Below are positions 1 through 11,719 of a stretch of DNA of 64,000 bases, piece after piece. Made by a program: the position numbers and the translations under genes. The notes beneath the pieces were generated by a model. It ran no database searches. It was not told the origin of the DNA and saw nothing but the letters and a program-made list of their open reading frames with translations. The stretch covers positions 13,345,840-13,409,839 of the forward strand of contig CM070628.1 in the NCBI GenBank assembly GCA_036346255.1, given 5' to 3'. Source of the DNA: Ampelocalamus luodianensis. Lineage: Eukaryota; Streptophyta; Magnoliopsida; Poales; Poaceae. Positions within the stretch are counted from its first letter, which is position 1. The number at the start of each line of letters is the position of its first letter.

Positions 1-2961
1 AGGTGATGTCCTCATCACCTTTGGAGACAATACTCAAGGGCGGATTAAAGGAATAGGAACAATTAGGGTGAATGACAATTTCATCCTAAAGGACGCCGCC
101 CTTGTGGACAAGCTTAGGTTTAACTTACTCTCTGTCTCACAGCTTCTTGATGATGGTTATGAGACTATATTTAAGAAAAATGCTTGTCGGGTGCTTGATT
201 CTGCTGGTGAGCTCGTTTTTGGGATTTATAGAGTTGCTAGAATCTTTGGAGCTGATTTTTCTGAATCTCTGGCTGGTTCTCTTAAATGTTTGTTTACACC
301 TTCTTTCGAAGTTCGCTTTGGCACCGACGTTTGGGGCACATTGGTTTTGATCATCGACGCGAGTTAGCAACCTTGATCTCATGAGAGGTTGCCCAAACTC
401 AAAGCCGTCAAGGATGTTGTATGTGCGCCCTGTAGGCATGGCAAGCAAGTTGCCGCCTCACACCCTTCAGTGACTTTGGTCATGACTAACGGACCGGGAC
501 AGTTGCTTCATATGGATACCGTTGGTCCCGCTAGGGTTCGGCCAATTGGTGGCAAGTGGTACATTCTTGTCATAGTTGATGATTTTTCGAGATACACTTG
601 GGTGTTCTTTCTTGCTTCAAGGATGAAGCTTTTGGTTTTATCGTGATCTTGTTCTTCGCTTGGCTTCGAATTTTACGGTGCCTTGAGAGCGATCCGCAGT
701 GACAATGGCACGGAGTTCAAGAATGCCTCGCTTGCCTTTTTTGTGCCGAGCGCGAATTGAGCATCGTTCTCTTCTCCACACGCCCTCAACAGAATGGCGT
801 TGTGGAAAGGAAGAACAGAACCTTAGTCGAGATGGCTAGGACAATGCTAGATGAGTATAGCACACCGAGGAGGTTTTGGGCGAAGCTATTTCTGACTTGC
901 CATATTGCAAATCGTATCTTCTTGAGACCTTCCTTGGGCAAGACTTCATATGAGCTTCGTTTTGGTAGAAAACCCTCTGCTTCTCATTTTCGAGTTTTTG
1001 AGCTAAGTGTTTCATTCTTAAGACAGAAATCTAGATAAATTTGAATCAAGAACTTTTGATGGTTTATTTCAGGTTATCCCGCACATTCGAGGGTTTTCGG
1101 TTTTTAATGTTGAAACTAACATTGTCCAGAGACATGCAATGTCACTTTTGATGAGACTAGCCTCGAGCTAGATCCGACATTTCGTGTGATACACAGTGTG
1201 AAAGCATTTTTGTGGAGGAAGATGATGACGGTCGATATTTGTCCTCCACTGCCGTCTTGAGTCTCCCGTCCAAGTTCCGAACTCGCTACGTCTGTTTCAC
1301 CTCCAATTGAGGCTCTCGCCGCATCTTCTTCATCGCCAGCACTGCGGAGGTTGAGGAGATATTGTCTCCCGGCGCTCCACTTCATATTCGAGGCATCATC
1401 CTCCGGATCGATGATTGGTAATCTTAATGAGCGAGTCACTCGCCTGTATCACGATCCAAGTCTCTACTCTCATTCTCGCATTTGTTGCTTCTTTCAACCC
1501 CGCGATATATCACATGCGTTATCCGATTCTAGTCGGGTTAATGCCATGCATGAGGAGTTAGAGAATTTTGAGAGGAATAAGGTCGAATCTAGTAGAACCT
1601 CCTAGTGGTCATAATGTGATAGGAACCCGCTGGGTGTTCAAAAATAAACAAAATGAGGATGGTTCGTGGTTAGAAACAAGGCTAGATTGGTAGCTCGTGG
1701 TTTTAGCCAAGTTGAGGGGTTAGACTTTGATGAGACATTTGCTCTGTTGCTAGATTGGAAGCCATTCGCATTCGCTTGCATTTGCTGCTTCTAAGGGCTT
1801 TAGATTATATCGATGGATATTAAGAGTGCTTTTTGAATGGTTTTATAGAGGAGGAAGTGTATGTTAGACAACCCCTGTGCTTTGAGAATCCCAAGCATCC
1901 ACATCATGTTTTCAAGCTATCCAAAGCCTTGTATGGTCTTAAGCAAGCCCCTAGAGCACGGTATGATAGACTTAAGACCTTTCTCGCTAAGAATGATTTT
2001 GAGATGGGTAAGGTAGACAAGACCTGCTCATCCTTAGGCGTGGCAATGACTTCCGCTTGCTCGATTTATGTAGATGATATTATCTTTGGTGGTTCTTCTC
2101 ATGCTCTTGTTTCAGCTTTTACGAGACCATGTCTAGGGAATTTGAGATGAGCATGATGGGAGAACTCAACTATTTTTCGGGCTTCAAATCAAGCAATGCA
2201 AGGAAGGGATCTTCATTCATCGACGGCACACCAAGGATCTCCTCAAGCGCCGAGATGAGTGATCGCAGTCGATCGCCACTCCCATGGCGACTTCGATCGC
2301 TTTGGATCCGGATGAGGAAGGAGAAGCCGTGGATCAACGCGAGTACCGCAAGCATGATCGGTTCACTCGCACTGACGACCTCAAGACCGACATCCACTTC
2401 ACGGCCGCCTGCATGCGAGGTTTCAGCGCCTCCGAGGACTTCCCATCGCCAAGCCGTTAAGCGCATCTTCGTATTTACACTCTACCCTCCAAGATGGCAT
2501 TTGGTATTCTTGCTCTTCGTCCCCGTCCATTCGGGGTTTTGATTCGATTTTGGGTCGTCGGCTAGATAGGAAGAGTACCTCGTGCACTTGTCACTTCCTA
2601 GGCACTTCTCTTGTCTCTTGGTCTTCTAGGAAGCAATCTTACATTGCACAATCCATCAAGCTGAATATGTAGCCGCTAGTTGTTGTAGTCGATTTTGTGG
2701 ATGGTGTCCACTCTTAAGGATTTTGGGTTGGCTTTTGATAGTGTTCCCTTTTCGCGATAACACTTGCGATTAACATGGCTAAAAACCTCTGCAACACTCT
2801 AGGACCAAGCACATAGACATTCGCTATCACTTTCTTAGAGATCATGTCGAGAAGGGTGATATTGTGCCGCATTTCGTGGAGTCCGAGGCTCGGTTGGTGA
2901 TATCCTCACCAAGCCTTTAGATCCAACTAGGTTTGCCACCTTGAGAAGTGAGTTAGGGTAA
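1..2961 (+). pseudogene. Degenerate copia pol polyprotein (pre-integrase, integrase, RT, RNase H)
   Basis: Fragments in changing frames together cover copia pol. 68-350 holds the GAG-pre-integrase stretch (LRFNLLSVSQLLDDGYE). 500-640 holds the integrase core start (LLHMDTVGPARV, VDDFSRYTWVFF), and about 690-1010 the later integrase part (SDNGTEFKN, then RPQQNGVVERKNRTLVEMAR). 1833-2140 is reverse transcriptase (ALYGLKQAPRA, then YVDDIIFG with the catalytic YVDD). About 2890-2961 has the RNase H tail (DILTKPLDPTRFATLRSELG), which is typical of this lineage. The encoded enzymes would normally cut, integrate and copy the element in cytoplasmic particles. Several frameshifts and stops separate the pieces, so no full polyprotein can be made. 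Short ORFs between them in other frames are shadows. Confidence 0.87.
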
Positions 2962-4745
2962 TTTATCCCTACGGTTTGGTTTGAGGGGAGTTTGATCTTT
3001 TCGATCTTACCTTGTTCATTTGATCTTTTCTTGATTTTCTTTTGATCTTTTGATCTTTTAGGCTTTTTCAGCTTTTTGTGCATCTCATCATATCATATCG
3101 CATGTATATGAAAATCCAAAAAGATACTGCATTTATATGAAAATCCAAAAGATATCTGCATTCATATGAAAATCCAAAAGATGCATTTTTATATAAGCTT
3201 TTCTGCTTGTCTTTTAAAATTGATGAAGCTTTGCTTATTACCCTTTTGAGCTTTTAGTATTTCATTTCTGCTCAATGCCATGTCTAGTTCTTTGACTTGC
3301 TAGAATTATCATGCTTTCACATGTGTAGCTAAGTCTTGGTGAATGAGCGTAACTTTAAGACAACTTGAACTAAGAAACTGCAATTTGTGGATGTTTTAGC
3401 TAGTTGCGCAATTAGTGATCCTTTTGTGACATTGGCCCTGTCAAAATTACGGTGTTAGCTCTTGAATCTAGTATTGATCATTACTTGAGCTTCTTGTTCT
3501 TTTTAGAACCTAAATCTGCTCTTGTGAACAAAAAAAAAGGGAGGCCTCTTTTGTGCGAAAAAAACTGATCTCACCAATTCTTTCTTATGAGACGGCTTGC
3601 CATTGCACTAGGCATGAACTCAGGGGGAGTTTTGGATGATCTAGATCATTCTTTTAAGCTTTTTGTGCTTAAGATGGTCGCGGCAAGGCTTGAGATCTAG
3701 CACGTGGATAAGAAAATGAATTATCAAATGGGTAGAAGCTTAGGAAGAGTTTGTGGATGGCTCCTAGTCCAGGATCTTCTTCACTAAGATATACCTTTCA
3801 TCAACTTCAATATTTCTTTGCAAATGAAAATCTGTTGAAAAATGGGCGTTTGAGACAATTTGAGCACAATGATTCAATTCAGGACTTGTTTGTCTCTTAA
3901 TGTGGTCATTGTTAGCGTCTTGGTCTCACATTGACATTTTGACATGGCAAGATCATCTTAGGATCCTCGTTGATGGACTTGCTAGATTTGAAGCTTTGCT
4001 TAAAATGCTAAAATTCATTGCTTTATATTGAGCCTTCTTGCTTTAGCTTTGTTATATATGTCTTATCATGATCTTGCTAGCGCATTCATGCTGATATGGT
4101 GTTTATGCAAAATTTGAGATGCTAGCTTGTTCTTTTGGGTAATCTCCAAAGCTTCTTGTAATCCAAAATTGAAAATTCAAAATATGAAGCCACTTCATTG
4201 CATTTCATGCATGCTCCTTCTTATGCTTTTTCCTCATTCTGCATTTGTTATCTCCTGACGAGAGGAAGGCGTGATTCCTTGATGACTCCATTGTCAAAGG
4301 GGAGAAGATATTTCAAAATGTGTAAAGGGAGAAGTTTTAGAAACATTAAAAGAGGGAGAAAATTGGAGAATTTGAAATTTTCTCAAATTTTGAGGATCAT
4401 AGTGAGGGGAGTTCCTTATTTGCATTCTTATGGTCTTATTGCTCTTCTCGAACTTGAATTGCAATTCTTGATCCTCACCATGATCAAAGGTCATTTCAAC
4501 AATTGTTCTTTCATATGGACCTTAAGTGAGATTTTTGACCCTTCTTGGAAATTGAAGCTTTCTTGTTTTCTTTTGCCTTATCTCACTTGCCGATGCTATT
4601 CTGAAGCCAGCTTGGTCATTTCCTTTGCTTTTTCTTGCATATGGACCAAGTTGTGCCTTTGCGCAAAAACGTTGAGTTTTTTACTTTTCAAACCTCAAAA
4701 CTTGCATTTGTTGGGAATTGCCAATGTGATCATCAAGGGGGAGAT
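2962..4745 (+). other. 3' internal region of the SIRE element between pol and LTR
   Basis: This AT-rich stretch follows the pol end and runs to the polypurine tract. In the SIRE lineage this position can hold an env-like reading frame. Here the longest frame is 191 codons at 4198-4773, and it crosses the LTR boundary. It is cysteine- and phenylalanine-rich with no recognisable domain, so I do not call it a gene. A short tandem repeat lies at 3093-3195. Confidence 0.6.
3093..3195 (+). repeat. Tandem repeat of about 30 bp, roughly three units
   Basis: The core TATGAAAATCCAAAA recurs three times with a GATATCTGCATT-like spacer. It lies just after the pol end of the SIRE element. It looks like a local duplication in the non-coding 3' region. 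Confidence 0.8.
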
Positions 4746-6645
4746 TGTGGATATCATGGGGATATGCTCATGATCTTAGGATGATGTGTCAATTGGCAAT
4801 GACGTTGAAGGTTTGCGGAAACACGAGTTTTCGCAAAGTTCGATTCGTCAGTCTCAAAGGTCGACCGCCCGTGGCGATCGACCGCCCATGCCTCGTGTTG
4901 TTCAGGATGGCGGTCCGACCGCCAAGTCGGGCGGTCTGACCGATTTGGTAGCGGTCTGACCGGCGCTCGCTGAGCGGTCGGACCGCAAGGTGAGTGGCAT
5001 TGAATTTGGAGCCGCCAAAAATAGAGGTGTAGGCAAGTGAGGAGATTCTATCGCACTTGGTCCCATAATTTTTGAGCTTCACCAAAAGTTCTATTCGCTT
5101 TAAATTTCCGAGAGGTTGCGGATTTCAGCGTTGAAATTTTGGCTAAGTCTTTAGGCGGTCCGACCGCCTTCGTTGGCGGTCGATCGCGGTGGGCCGACCG
5201 CCAAGGCCGCGGTCGACCGTTTTCACTTAAGTCGCCCGTGGCGCGATGATTGCTTGTTAGGTCAAGTTCGTGGATTTCATGGCATATGTGTTGCATGATG
5301 CATGTTTTGACTAACGGGTCAAGTTGTGAAGAACTTGTTCCCGAATTCGATTTGCTTGTCTATTGTTGTGCAAAGTTGCTTGGTGGTCAACGACGGTCAA
5401 CGGCGAGGATGATCGGACTAGGCTTGGAGAGCCGAGGTTCAAAACGATCGACGATGCCGTGAAGTCATTGATTCAAGCATGGTGCAAGATGGACAAAGGT
5501 GACCGAACGGCGTTCGGCGCGATCGTTGAATCAAGCGCGCTGGCCTGCAAGTGCCATGGTGGTTTCGTGGGAGCGGATGGGAGAGACTTGCCGACATGAT
5601 GAGAGCCGTTGGATCAACCTACACGTATGAAAGCGAGTGCTTCGCACAATATGAACACGGCGCTTTAAAATGCGTGCGTGTGTCACCCGCTTGTTTTGGG
5701 CCTTAACGGAGCCCATTAGGAGACTCTATTAGAAACCCTAAGCCTCCACTATAAATAGAGGAGGGAGGTGGCTGCACCTTTTTCTCCGACCTTTCGACGC
5801 TTCATTGTTAGAAACCCTAATTTGCTTAGGAGAGGAGGAGAGGAGGTTAGGGTTCTTGAGAGTTGGATTTGATTTCGTGCTCATGTATTGAGTCTTTGTC
5901 ATCCATTGATGGAGTGGTCAGAAACTGATCAAATCAATCCAAAGAAAGTTTCTTCAAAAGTGAGTTCATTTGCTTTCCTTCTCTCTATTTGATGATTTGG
6001 GTCTTTCTTTGATCCGTGAGCTTTGATTGGTTTCGTGACTTGATTGTGCTTGTCGTGACGTGGGAATACATCCAAGATCATCTTGATCATCAATCACCCA
6101 CGAGCAAGTCTCAAGATCACGTTTTGGGTTTTGACCTAGTTATCGCTCATCTTTGCCAAATAGTAGATTGATTCCAATTTAGCCTTCAATTGTCGAATTT
6201 GTTGATTGGAATAGGTTCTCAATAGTCTCTAGATGCTATGGCCAAAGTTTCGTAAAGTTTGATCGAGTGAATCAAAAGTTTCATCAATTTTCGATTGAAT
6301 CGCCGCACTGTTCATCGTTTCGATAAGGCCGGCCCGACCGCTACCTTGACGCCGGTCGACCATGCCGTTGCCGGTCCGAGCGCTAGTGCCGCCGGTCCGA
6401 CTGCTCTGATCGGTTCGACCGCTCGGGTGCCGCCGGTCTGACCGCTCGCAGGGTTTCGAGTTCCTGTTTTGCTGAATTGTTTTGGGGTTTTAGATTAGAT
6501 TCAATACAAGTCTTCCGCTGTGCTTGTAGATTGATCTTCATAGCTTTCATAGCTATTGGAGTGAGATTCGTGTTGAATCTAATTTAAGTTGAAAAAGAGT
6601 ACGTGCTCCTATTCACCCCCCTCTAGTCGCCTTTTCGGTCCAACA
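4746..6645 (+). repeat. 3' LTR of the SIRE element
   Basis: The LTR starts TGTGGATATC directly after the polypurine tract and ends GGTCCAACA. Near its end it has CACCCCCCTCTAGTCG, a hallmark of SIRE/Maximus LTRs. A minus-strand copy at 24808-28359 shares the same start region in reverse complement (for example CAACGTCATTGCCAATTG at its far end), which confirms the 5' boundary. Two clusters of CGGT-N3-ACCG palindromes sit at about 4856-5220 and 6330-6445. Confidence 0.85.
5750..5757 (+). promoter_or_regulatory. TATA box of the SIRE LTR promoter
   Basis: TATAAATA lies in CCACTATAAATAGAGGAGG, about 1.0 kb into the LTR and about 0.9 kb before its end. This is the expected U3/R position of an LTR promoter. 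The SIRE LTR near the right end of the window has a matching TATAAATA at 61666. Confidence 0.65.
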
Positions 6646-6659
6646 ATATGTGATAAGTA

Positions 6660-6995
6660 ACAACACAGACGGTTCTAATTAAGAACCGTCTGTGATATAT
6701 GGATATCACAGACGGTTATAATTACCAACCGTCTGTACTATCCATATATCACGCATTTGTTATAGTTAAGAACCGTCGTGATATATGGATATCACGCACG
6801 GTTCTTAAATATCACCGTCTATAATATCCATATATCACTGACGGTTATAGTTACAAACCGTTCGTGATATATAGATATCACGCACGGTTCGTAAATATCG
6901 CCGTCAGGATATCCATCACGCAGACGCGATATTTTCGAACCGCTCTGTGATATTCATATATCACGCACGCGATAGTTATGAACCGCTCGTGATAG
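6660..6995. repeat. CACTA subterminal repeat cluster 1
   Basis: About nine copies of a palindromic unit (ATATCACAGACGGTT, 5-10 AT-rich bases, AACCGTCTGTGATA) follow directly after the SIRE LTR. Units after about 6770 drift to CACGCACGG on the left arm and to CCGTCGTGA, CCGTCAGGA or CCGCTCGTGA on the right arm. In En/Spm elements, arrays of this kind are the binding sites of the TNPA-type protein. Confidence 0.85.
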
Positions 6996-7249
6996 CTCTT
7001 TCAGCATATCTAATTTAATTTAGATTTTCGGCTAGCCTCAGGAATTGCTAGCCATGCTCTCTGAAAACAAGCAAGCAGAAAATAGATACATTACAGATGA
7101 ATCAATCATTGACACTCAAAGTGATCATTTAACTCAAAATCAATTCGACACGAATATGTATCAAATATTGTCGCTAGAGTTACAATTGAATTACAACTAT
7201 TCAAAGTGAATTACATTAATGAATCATTCAAGGTCATTCAACGGTGTTG

Positions 7250-10140
7250 TACTGAAACTCTCTGTTGGCGCTAATGATATCCGTCATGATGAAGGTGCAG
7301 AGCTTCCCTCGAACATCCGAGATCTCTCTCTGAACAAGTGAATCTAAATCTATATTGAAGATCTGTAGCTAGCAAGAGTGAAGTAGTAAGCATATATATT
7401 TAAATTTGTAATTAGGAAATAATTATTGCGTAGATTAACCAACCCTGATCCTCCAACTTAGCACTCATGAGAATCGCATATGATGGCAAACGTAGAATGC
7501 ACATTCTTTCGCTTTTGCCGATTTACACCGCAAAAATAGAATTACATATATAGGTATAGTCATCAAACGTATTATTACAAAGTATGATAGAATTATTGTG
7601 TTGTAGCACGCACTGAAATCGCGCCCCGTGATTAAATGTATGCTCGTTCCCTTGTATAGCCCTCCTCGGCAATATAGGAGATGAACGACCTACATGTTTC
7701 CAAAAAGTTAACCTCGCCATTTCAAACGAAGGAAGACTACAATAGAGTTATGTATGGAGGAAATAAGCACACTGCCGAGTACTCCTCGCACAAAGGTGAA
7801 GTCGTGGCTTTTTTCATTAGGGAATCAAGGTATAGTACTGGTTCCTCTTGGTATAATGACTAAAAGGACCCAGTGGTGCCTACTCATGTATGTCGCTGAG
7901 TCATTAAACCTAAGTTCGTGTTGCAGATAAAGTACAAATGAAATTTGTATAGCAAGTAGTGAAGCACTTACTTCGGTTGTAGGGCACCATTATGTAGTCC
8001 TTATCGCTTTGAGCAAGCAATCCGCTCGTTATGTATTTCGACGAGGATGCATCCGCCAAGATGGTTTGCTCAGAGACCACGTGTGGTCGAGGAAACCCAC
8101 CGTTCTTTTAATCGTCGGGCATTTTTAATCATGTATCTATACATAAGCAATGAGTTGTTATATTCGGTATTACGTGAATGTAGAACTTGATTGTACACAC
8201 TTACAGTGTCTAGCATCGTAGAAGTGAGGCATCGAGGGCTTTGAGATTGAATAGGTCGAATAAGTCGTCGAAGCCCACGACGAAGGGGGCCGGCTCGTGG
8301 AGGAAATAGTCCTCCGTGTCCGATAAAGATGATTCCATCAGCGCACCCTTTCTCTTTGGTCTTGTGCAAGTACTGTGTATACAAACTCGACAACCTAATC
8401 CAACAGAGGCCAATATCGCGTGGTCGCCAACGGACTTCCGAAAGAGTATTTCTTAGGGTTAGGAGGGGGAAGCGCCTTAATGTTCTTCGATTTCAATTTG
8501 TCCTGAACGACTTTCCCGCTACGCGTCCTCCTGTGAGACGATTGGTCGTGTTGAGATGGTTGGGGTGGAGTCATCAAAGGTTGAGGCGGCACTGCAGGGT
8601 CCAGGGCGATGTCCTTCTTGGGCCACTGGATAAAACTGTACACGGCATCCCCTAGTGTTCTGATGTCGTCGTTCGGGCGAATCTCCAGCGGGACGGCCTT
8701 AAAATTGTCATGTACCATGTCCACTTGGACCCTAGCGTAACCCTGCGCCACCTGGGCACCGTGCTGCACTATCCCTTCAATGCATGGATACGCCACCCCA
8801 CGCCCAGCCTCAATAGACATCCCAACCATCCTCACTTGGAGCGTGCAGTGCGTCGGCTCGTACAAAACGATACGCAATTAGCTAAGCATCCTATAGGTCT
8901 ATCTTTGGAGCATTCCAGAGATGTACATTACCTTGATGTCGTCGATAGGTAATTGGACGTCATCATGTTCATAATTTTGCGTGGACGCAACGCCATCCGA
9001 TGTTGAGGAGGACTGCTCCCAAAACAACGGGACGGCTTATGCATCGTTGAGGAGTAGGAGTTGATTCACTTGGTCCTCGCAATCTTGCTATCTTTTCTTC
9101 AAATTTTGCAAGAAGCACTGTTCTCTTCCTTCAAATTTTGTAGTAAGCACATGTTCCAACTCGTGTCGACTCGCCTTGGATCTCTTCCCGCTCCTATACG
9201 TGCAGAGTCGCCCGGGAATCCATCCTCCAAGATACGTTAACCCTTTGCCTCGTGTGACCCGGTGCTCTTTGTTTCCCTGAGCCATAGATAGTATATCCTT
9301 CTCCCCGCTCGCTTGGAAGGAGTCTTGAACATGCGGAACTCAATTCTTCTTGTAAGAGGTCATCATGTTATTATAGACATTATGAAGTTATGGACTTATT
9401 AACAACTAGGTAGTTCAAGACATATTTACCACACGGTTGGCCACATCCCTGCCTCACGGTTTGTGAAAGAGATTTCGCCAAGACGTGGATCGATGCCCTC
9501 GCCTTAACCAAGAGAGAGCGCTGTCTGTGATCTCAAGCAAATGGCCTTGTTATTCTCGCCCTCCGCCGCCCATTGCGCGGTTTTACCCGCTGCACTCAGC
9601 CGTGCCGAGTTTGTGGGGTGAGTGTTCGATGTCCGAGAGCCTTGTGCGCCGCACTTTCCTCAAGAAATTGGGCGTTGTCTTCATTTGCACAAAGTCGTCC
9701 CATATATCCCGCGACAAGAATTTATACGCTGTGAAGGCCGCTCGACCGTGTTCACGCATTTGTGACAAGCACACTCTTGAAGGTCCTCCACGCCTTTCCG
9801 ATCGAGAGCAACACTGCTGCTCCACGCGCGCCAGTCGCGGTCGAAAGTGAACGATTTTAAAACTTCGCCCCACACCGCGTCTCGAACATCCGACACGGTG
9901 TCCTACCAATGTGGTGATGGGGAACCGCTCCCTTCCAAGTTTCCGCACACGGTCCGAATCCGCGCCGCTTGGCGGGACTCACAGGATCCCATTGGCATTG
10001 ACCTCCGTGGACGGCCATTAGGCTCGAGGAATTTTCGATGTTCCTCGCCATCTCGCGACGCACTCACTTTCTCGGAGATCCAGACGCATTCGCGACGCCA
10101 ATGACGGCGGCGAAGATGGTGCGGACGCCATGTCGCCACT
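7250..10140 (-). pseudogene. CACTA ORF1: plant transposase / DUF8039-like / Ulp1-like protein, degenerate
   Basis: Fragments read on the minus strand match the ORF1 protein of many grass CACTA elements. The N-terminal plant-transposase part (PF03004 type) lies at about 9900-9600 (VRDAVWGEVLKSFTFDRDW, then LSRDIWDDFVQMKTTPNFLRK). A charged, coiled-coil-like stretch with VTRGKGL lies at 9285-9088. A DUF8039-like stretch is at 8877-8640 (HDNFKAVPLEIRP, IRTLGDAVYSFIQWPKKDIAL), followed by a proline-rich linker. DLFDLFNLKALDASLLRC is at about 8285-8225. HHWVLLVIIPRGT at about 7880-7845 contains the His-Trp of an Ulp1/C48 cysteine protease. Frames change between these blocks and stops interrupt them. 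The gene points away from TNP2, and both would start from the middle of the element. Exact exon limits are not resolvable by eye. Confidence 0.72.
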
Positions 10141-10420
10141 TGCTATCTATATATGCACGGCAATATGCGTAAGCTCTAACCGACTGATTCAAGCGTATGT
10201 ACTCAACTTAACCGAAAATGATGCACAAACGTAATATATAAAGAAGGATTGATGGTAGTTTGTGCTCGTATGAGAGTTGCGAAGAACAAGTCTTTGCCAT
10301 CTCAATCCTATTGTCTATACTCTTCATTAAATGAATATGATAGTATAAATTCAAACTATGAGCTCTAAACAAGATTTTTACTTAATCACAAATGATCTCA
10401 ATCATATCAAAATGATCTTA
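10141..10420. other. Upstream region of ORF1, no gene seen
   Basis: This AT-rich sequence lies between the ORF1 start region and the duplicated block at 10421. It probably holds ORF1 leader or intron sequence. I see no convincing motif. Confidence 0.4.
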
Positions 10421-10765
10421 ACTATCACATTCAATCTCAAGATAAGACAAAAGTTCATCACAGAGCATGTCAACAAAGCCCCACCGATCAATTTCAGTTC
10501 ACATATTATCAAAGTCATATCACGCACGGTTCACAATACAATAGAGCTAAAGAATGAACTAACAGTATATCAAATTGACAATAGCATTCAACCATCTGTG
10601 ATAACTAGCATTCAACCGAAAGTAACAAATTAACAGTATATCAAATTGACAGTAGCAAGTAATACAATAGAGCTCAAGAATCAACTAACAACTATCACAT
10701 TCAATCTTAGTATAAGACAAAGTTCATCACAGAGCATGTCAACAAAGCCCACTGATCAATTTGCA
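10421..10765 (+). repeat. Direct duplication of an approximately 75-bp block inside the CACTA element
   Basis: 10421-10497 and 10687-10762 are near copies; both contain CACAGAGCATGTCAACAAAG. Shorter shared pieces (CAGTATATCAAATTGACA at about 10562 and 10634, and CAATAGAGCT at about 10539 and 10668) show that the whole stretch arose by partial tandem duplication. It is probably non-coding. Confidence 0.75.
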
Positions 10766-10825
10766 ATATCTTTAGTACTCACAGAGAGGAATACTCACAG
10801 AGAGGATGCCGCACAACAACTCACG

Positions 10826-11035
10826 GTGCAAGGAGGAGGCCGGTGCAGGGGAGGAGGCCGACGCGGGGAGGAGGGAGGCGCGGGGAGGAGGACGGCGCGG
10901 GGAGGAGGACGGCGCCGGGAGGAGGCCGGTGCAGGGGAGGAGGACGGCGCGGGGAGGAGGCCGGCGCAGGGGAGGAGGCCGGTGCAGAGGGAGGAGGCCG
11001 ACACGGGGAGGAGGCCGCGCGTCGAGGCGGAGGCA
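10826..11035 (+). repeat. Purine-rich GGAGGA minisatellite
   Basis: An array of GGAGGAGGCCGGYGCAGG-like and GGACGGCGCGGG-like units of 15-18 bp covers about 210 bp. It is nearly all purine plus C on the plus strand. Translations in all frames are repetitive Arg/Gly/Glu or Pro/Ala/Ser and need not be real. It lies between the divergent ORF1 and TNP2 genes and could be part of a GC-rich 5' leader of the minus-strand gene. Confidence 0.8.
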
Positions 11036-11195
11036 GCGTCGTCGATGAAGGGGCGGCGGCGTCGGGTCTTACGGCCGGGGAGGTGAACGGGCGAACCCTA
11101 GAGGAGCCGAGAGAGCGCGCGAGAGCCTAAGGGGCGCGGGAGAGGAAGTGACGAGTAAAGAGCAAAACCCTAGCGGTGCGCCTTTTTATAAAAAG

Positions 11196-11702
11196 GATAT
11201 CACAGACGGCTCTATTAAAGCACCGTCTGTGATAAGATATCACAGACGGTTCCATTAAATAACCGTCTTTGATACGGAGGATATCACATACGGTTATTTA
11301 ATGGAACCGCTCAGGATATTGAGGATATCACAGACGGTTCGTAAATAGAACCGTCTGTGATGTGAGTATATCAAAGACGGTTCTCCTTACTAACCGTCTG
11401 TGATATGGAGGATATCACAGACGGTTCCACATGGAGCCGTCTGTATAAGTTAAACACAGATGGTTATTGAATGGAACCGTCTGTGATATTGAGGATATCA
11501 CAGACGGTTAGTAAATAGAATCGTCTGTGATGTGAGTATATCAAAGACGGTTCTCCTTACTAACCGTCTGTGATATGGAGGATATCACAGACGATTCCAC
11601 ATGGAGTCGTCTGTATAAGTTAAACATAGACGGTTAGTTAGAGGAACCGTCTATGATATATAAGATATCACAGACGGTTGGGAATAAGAACCGTCTGTGA
11701 TA
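11196..11702. repeat. CACTA subterminal-type repeat cluster 2, internal
   Basis: About 18 half-sites of ATATCACAGACGGTT / AACCGTCTGTGATA are arranged as palindromic units of about 45 bp. Two larger near-identical blocks (about 11370-11450 and 11540-11630) show recent duplication. The cluster lies just upstream of the TNP2 TATA box, so it probably forms the transposase promoter or TNPA-binding region. Confidence 0.88.
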
Positions 11703-11711
11703 TGCCACCCC

Positions 11712-11719
11712 TATAAATA
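11712..11719 (+). promoter_or_regulatory. TATA box of the TNP2 gene
   Basis: TATAAATA in CACCCCTATAAATATAAAG lies directly after repeat cluster 2 and about 425 bp before the first TNP2 ATG. The GC-poor leader between them can hold a 5' UTR intron. Position and context support the call; there is no direct evidence of transcription. Confidence 0.6.

Larger units (their letters stand above)
1..6645 (+). mobile_element. SIRE/Maximus-lineage Ty1-copia retrotransposon, 5' part outside the window
   Basis: The order on the plus strand is GAG-pre-integrase, integrase, reverse transcriptase, RNase H, a 1.8-kb 3' region, polypurine tract AAGGGGGAGA (4735-4744) and a 1.9-kb LTR ending at 6645. The copia domain order (integrase before RT), the long spacer between pol and the 3' LTR, and the LTR end with CACCCCCCTCTAGTCG are known traits of the SIRE/Maximus lineage. 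The sequence after the LTR (from 6646) is CACTA subterminal repeat, so the element probably jumped into that CACTA copy; the candidate 5-bp target duplicate is ATATG (6646-6650), but its partner lies outside the window. All coding parts are broken by frameshifts and stops, so this copy cannot move by itself. Confidence 0.88.

Noticed and set aside
4198..4773. 191-codon frame in the SIRE 3' region as an env-like gene
   Set aside because: It runs across the polypurine tract into the LTR, has no transmembrane or coiled-coil pattern typical of SIRE env-like products, and its composition fits chance in this stretch.
6660..6995. CRISPR-like array
   Set aside because: Units are palindromic CACTA subterminal repeats in a plant transposon, with variable AT-rich spacers and no cas genes.
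10795..11130. Overlapping Gly/Arg/Glu-rich and Pro/Ala-rich frames as proteins
   Set aside because: They are translations of the GGAGGA minisatellite in several frames and both directions.
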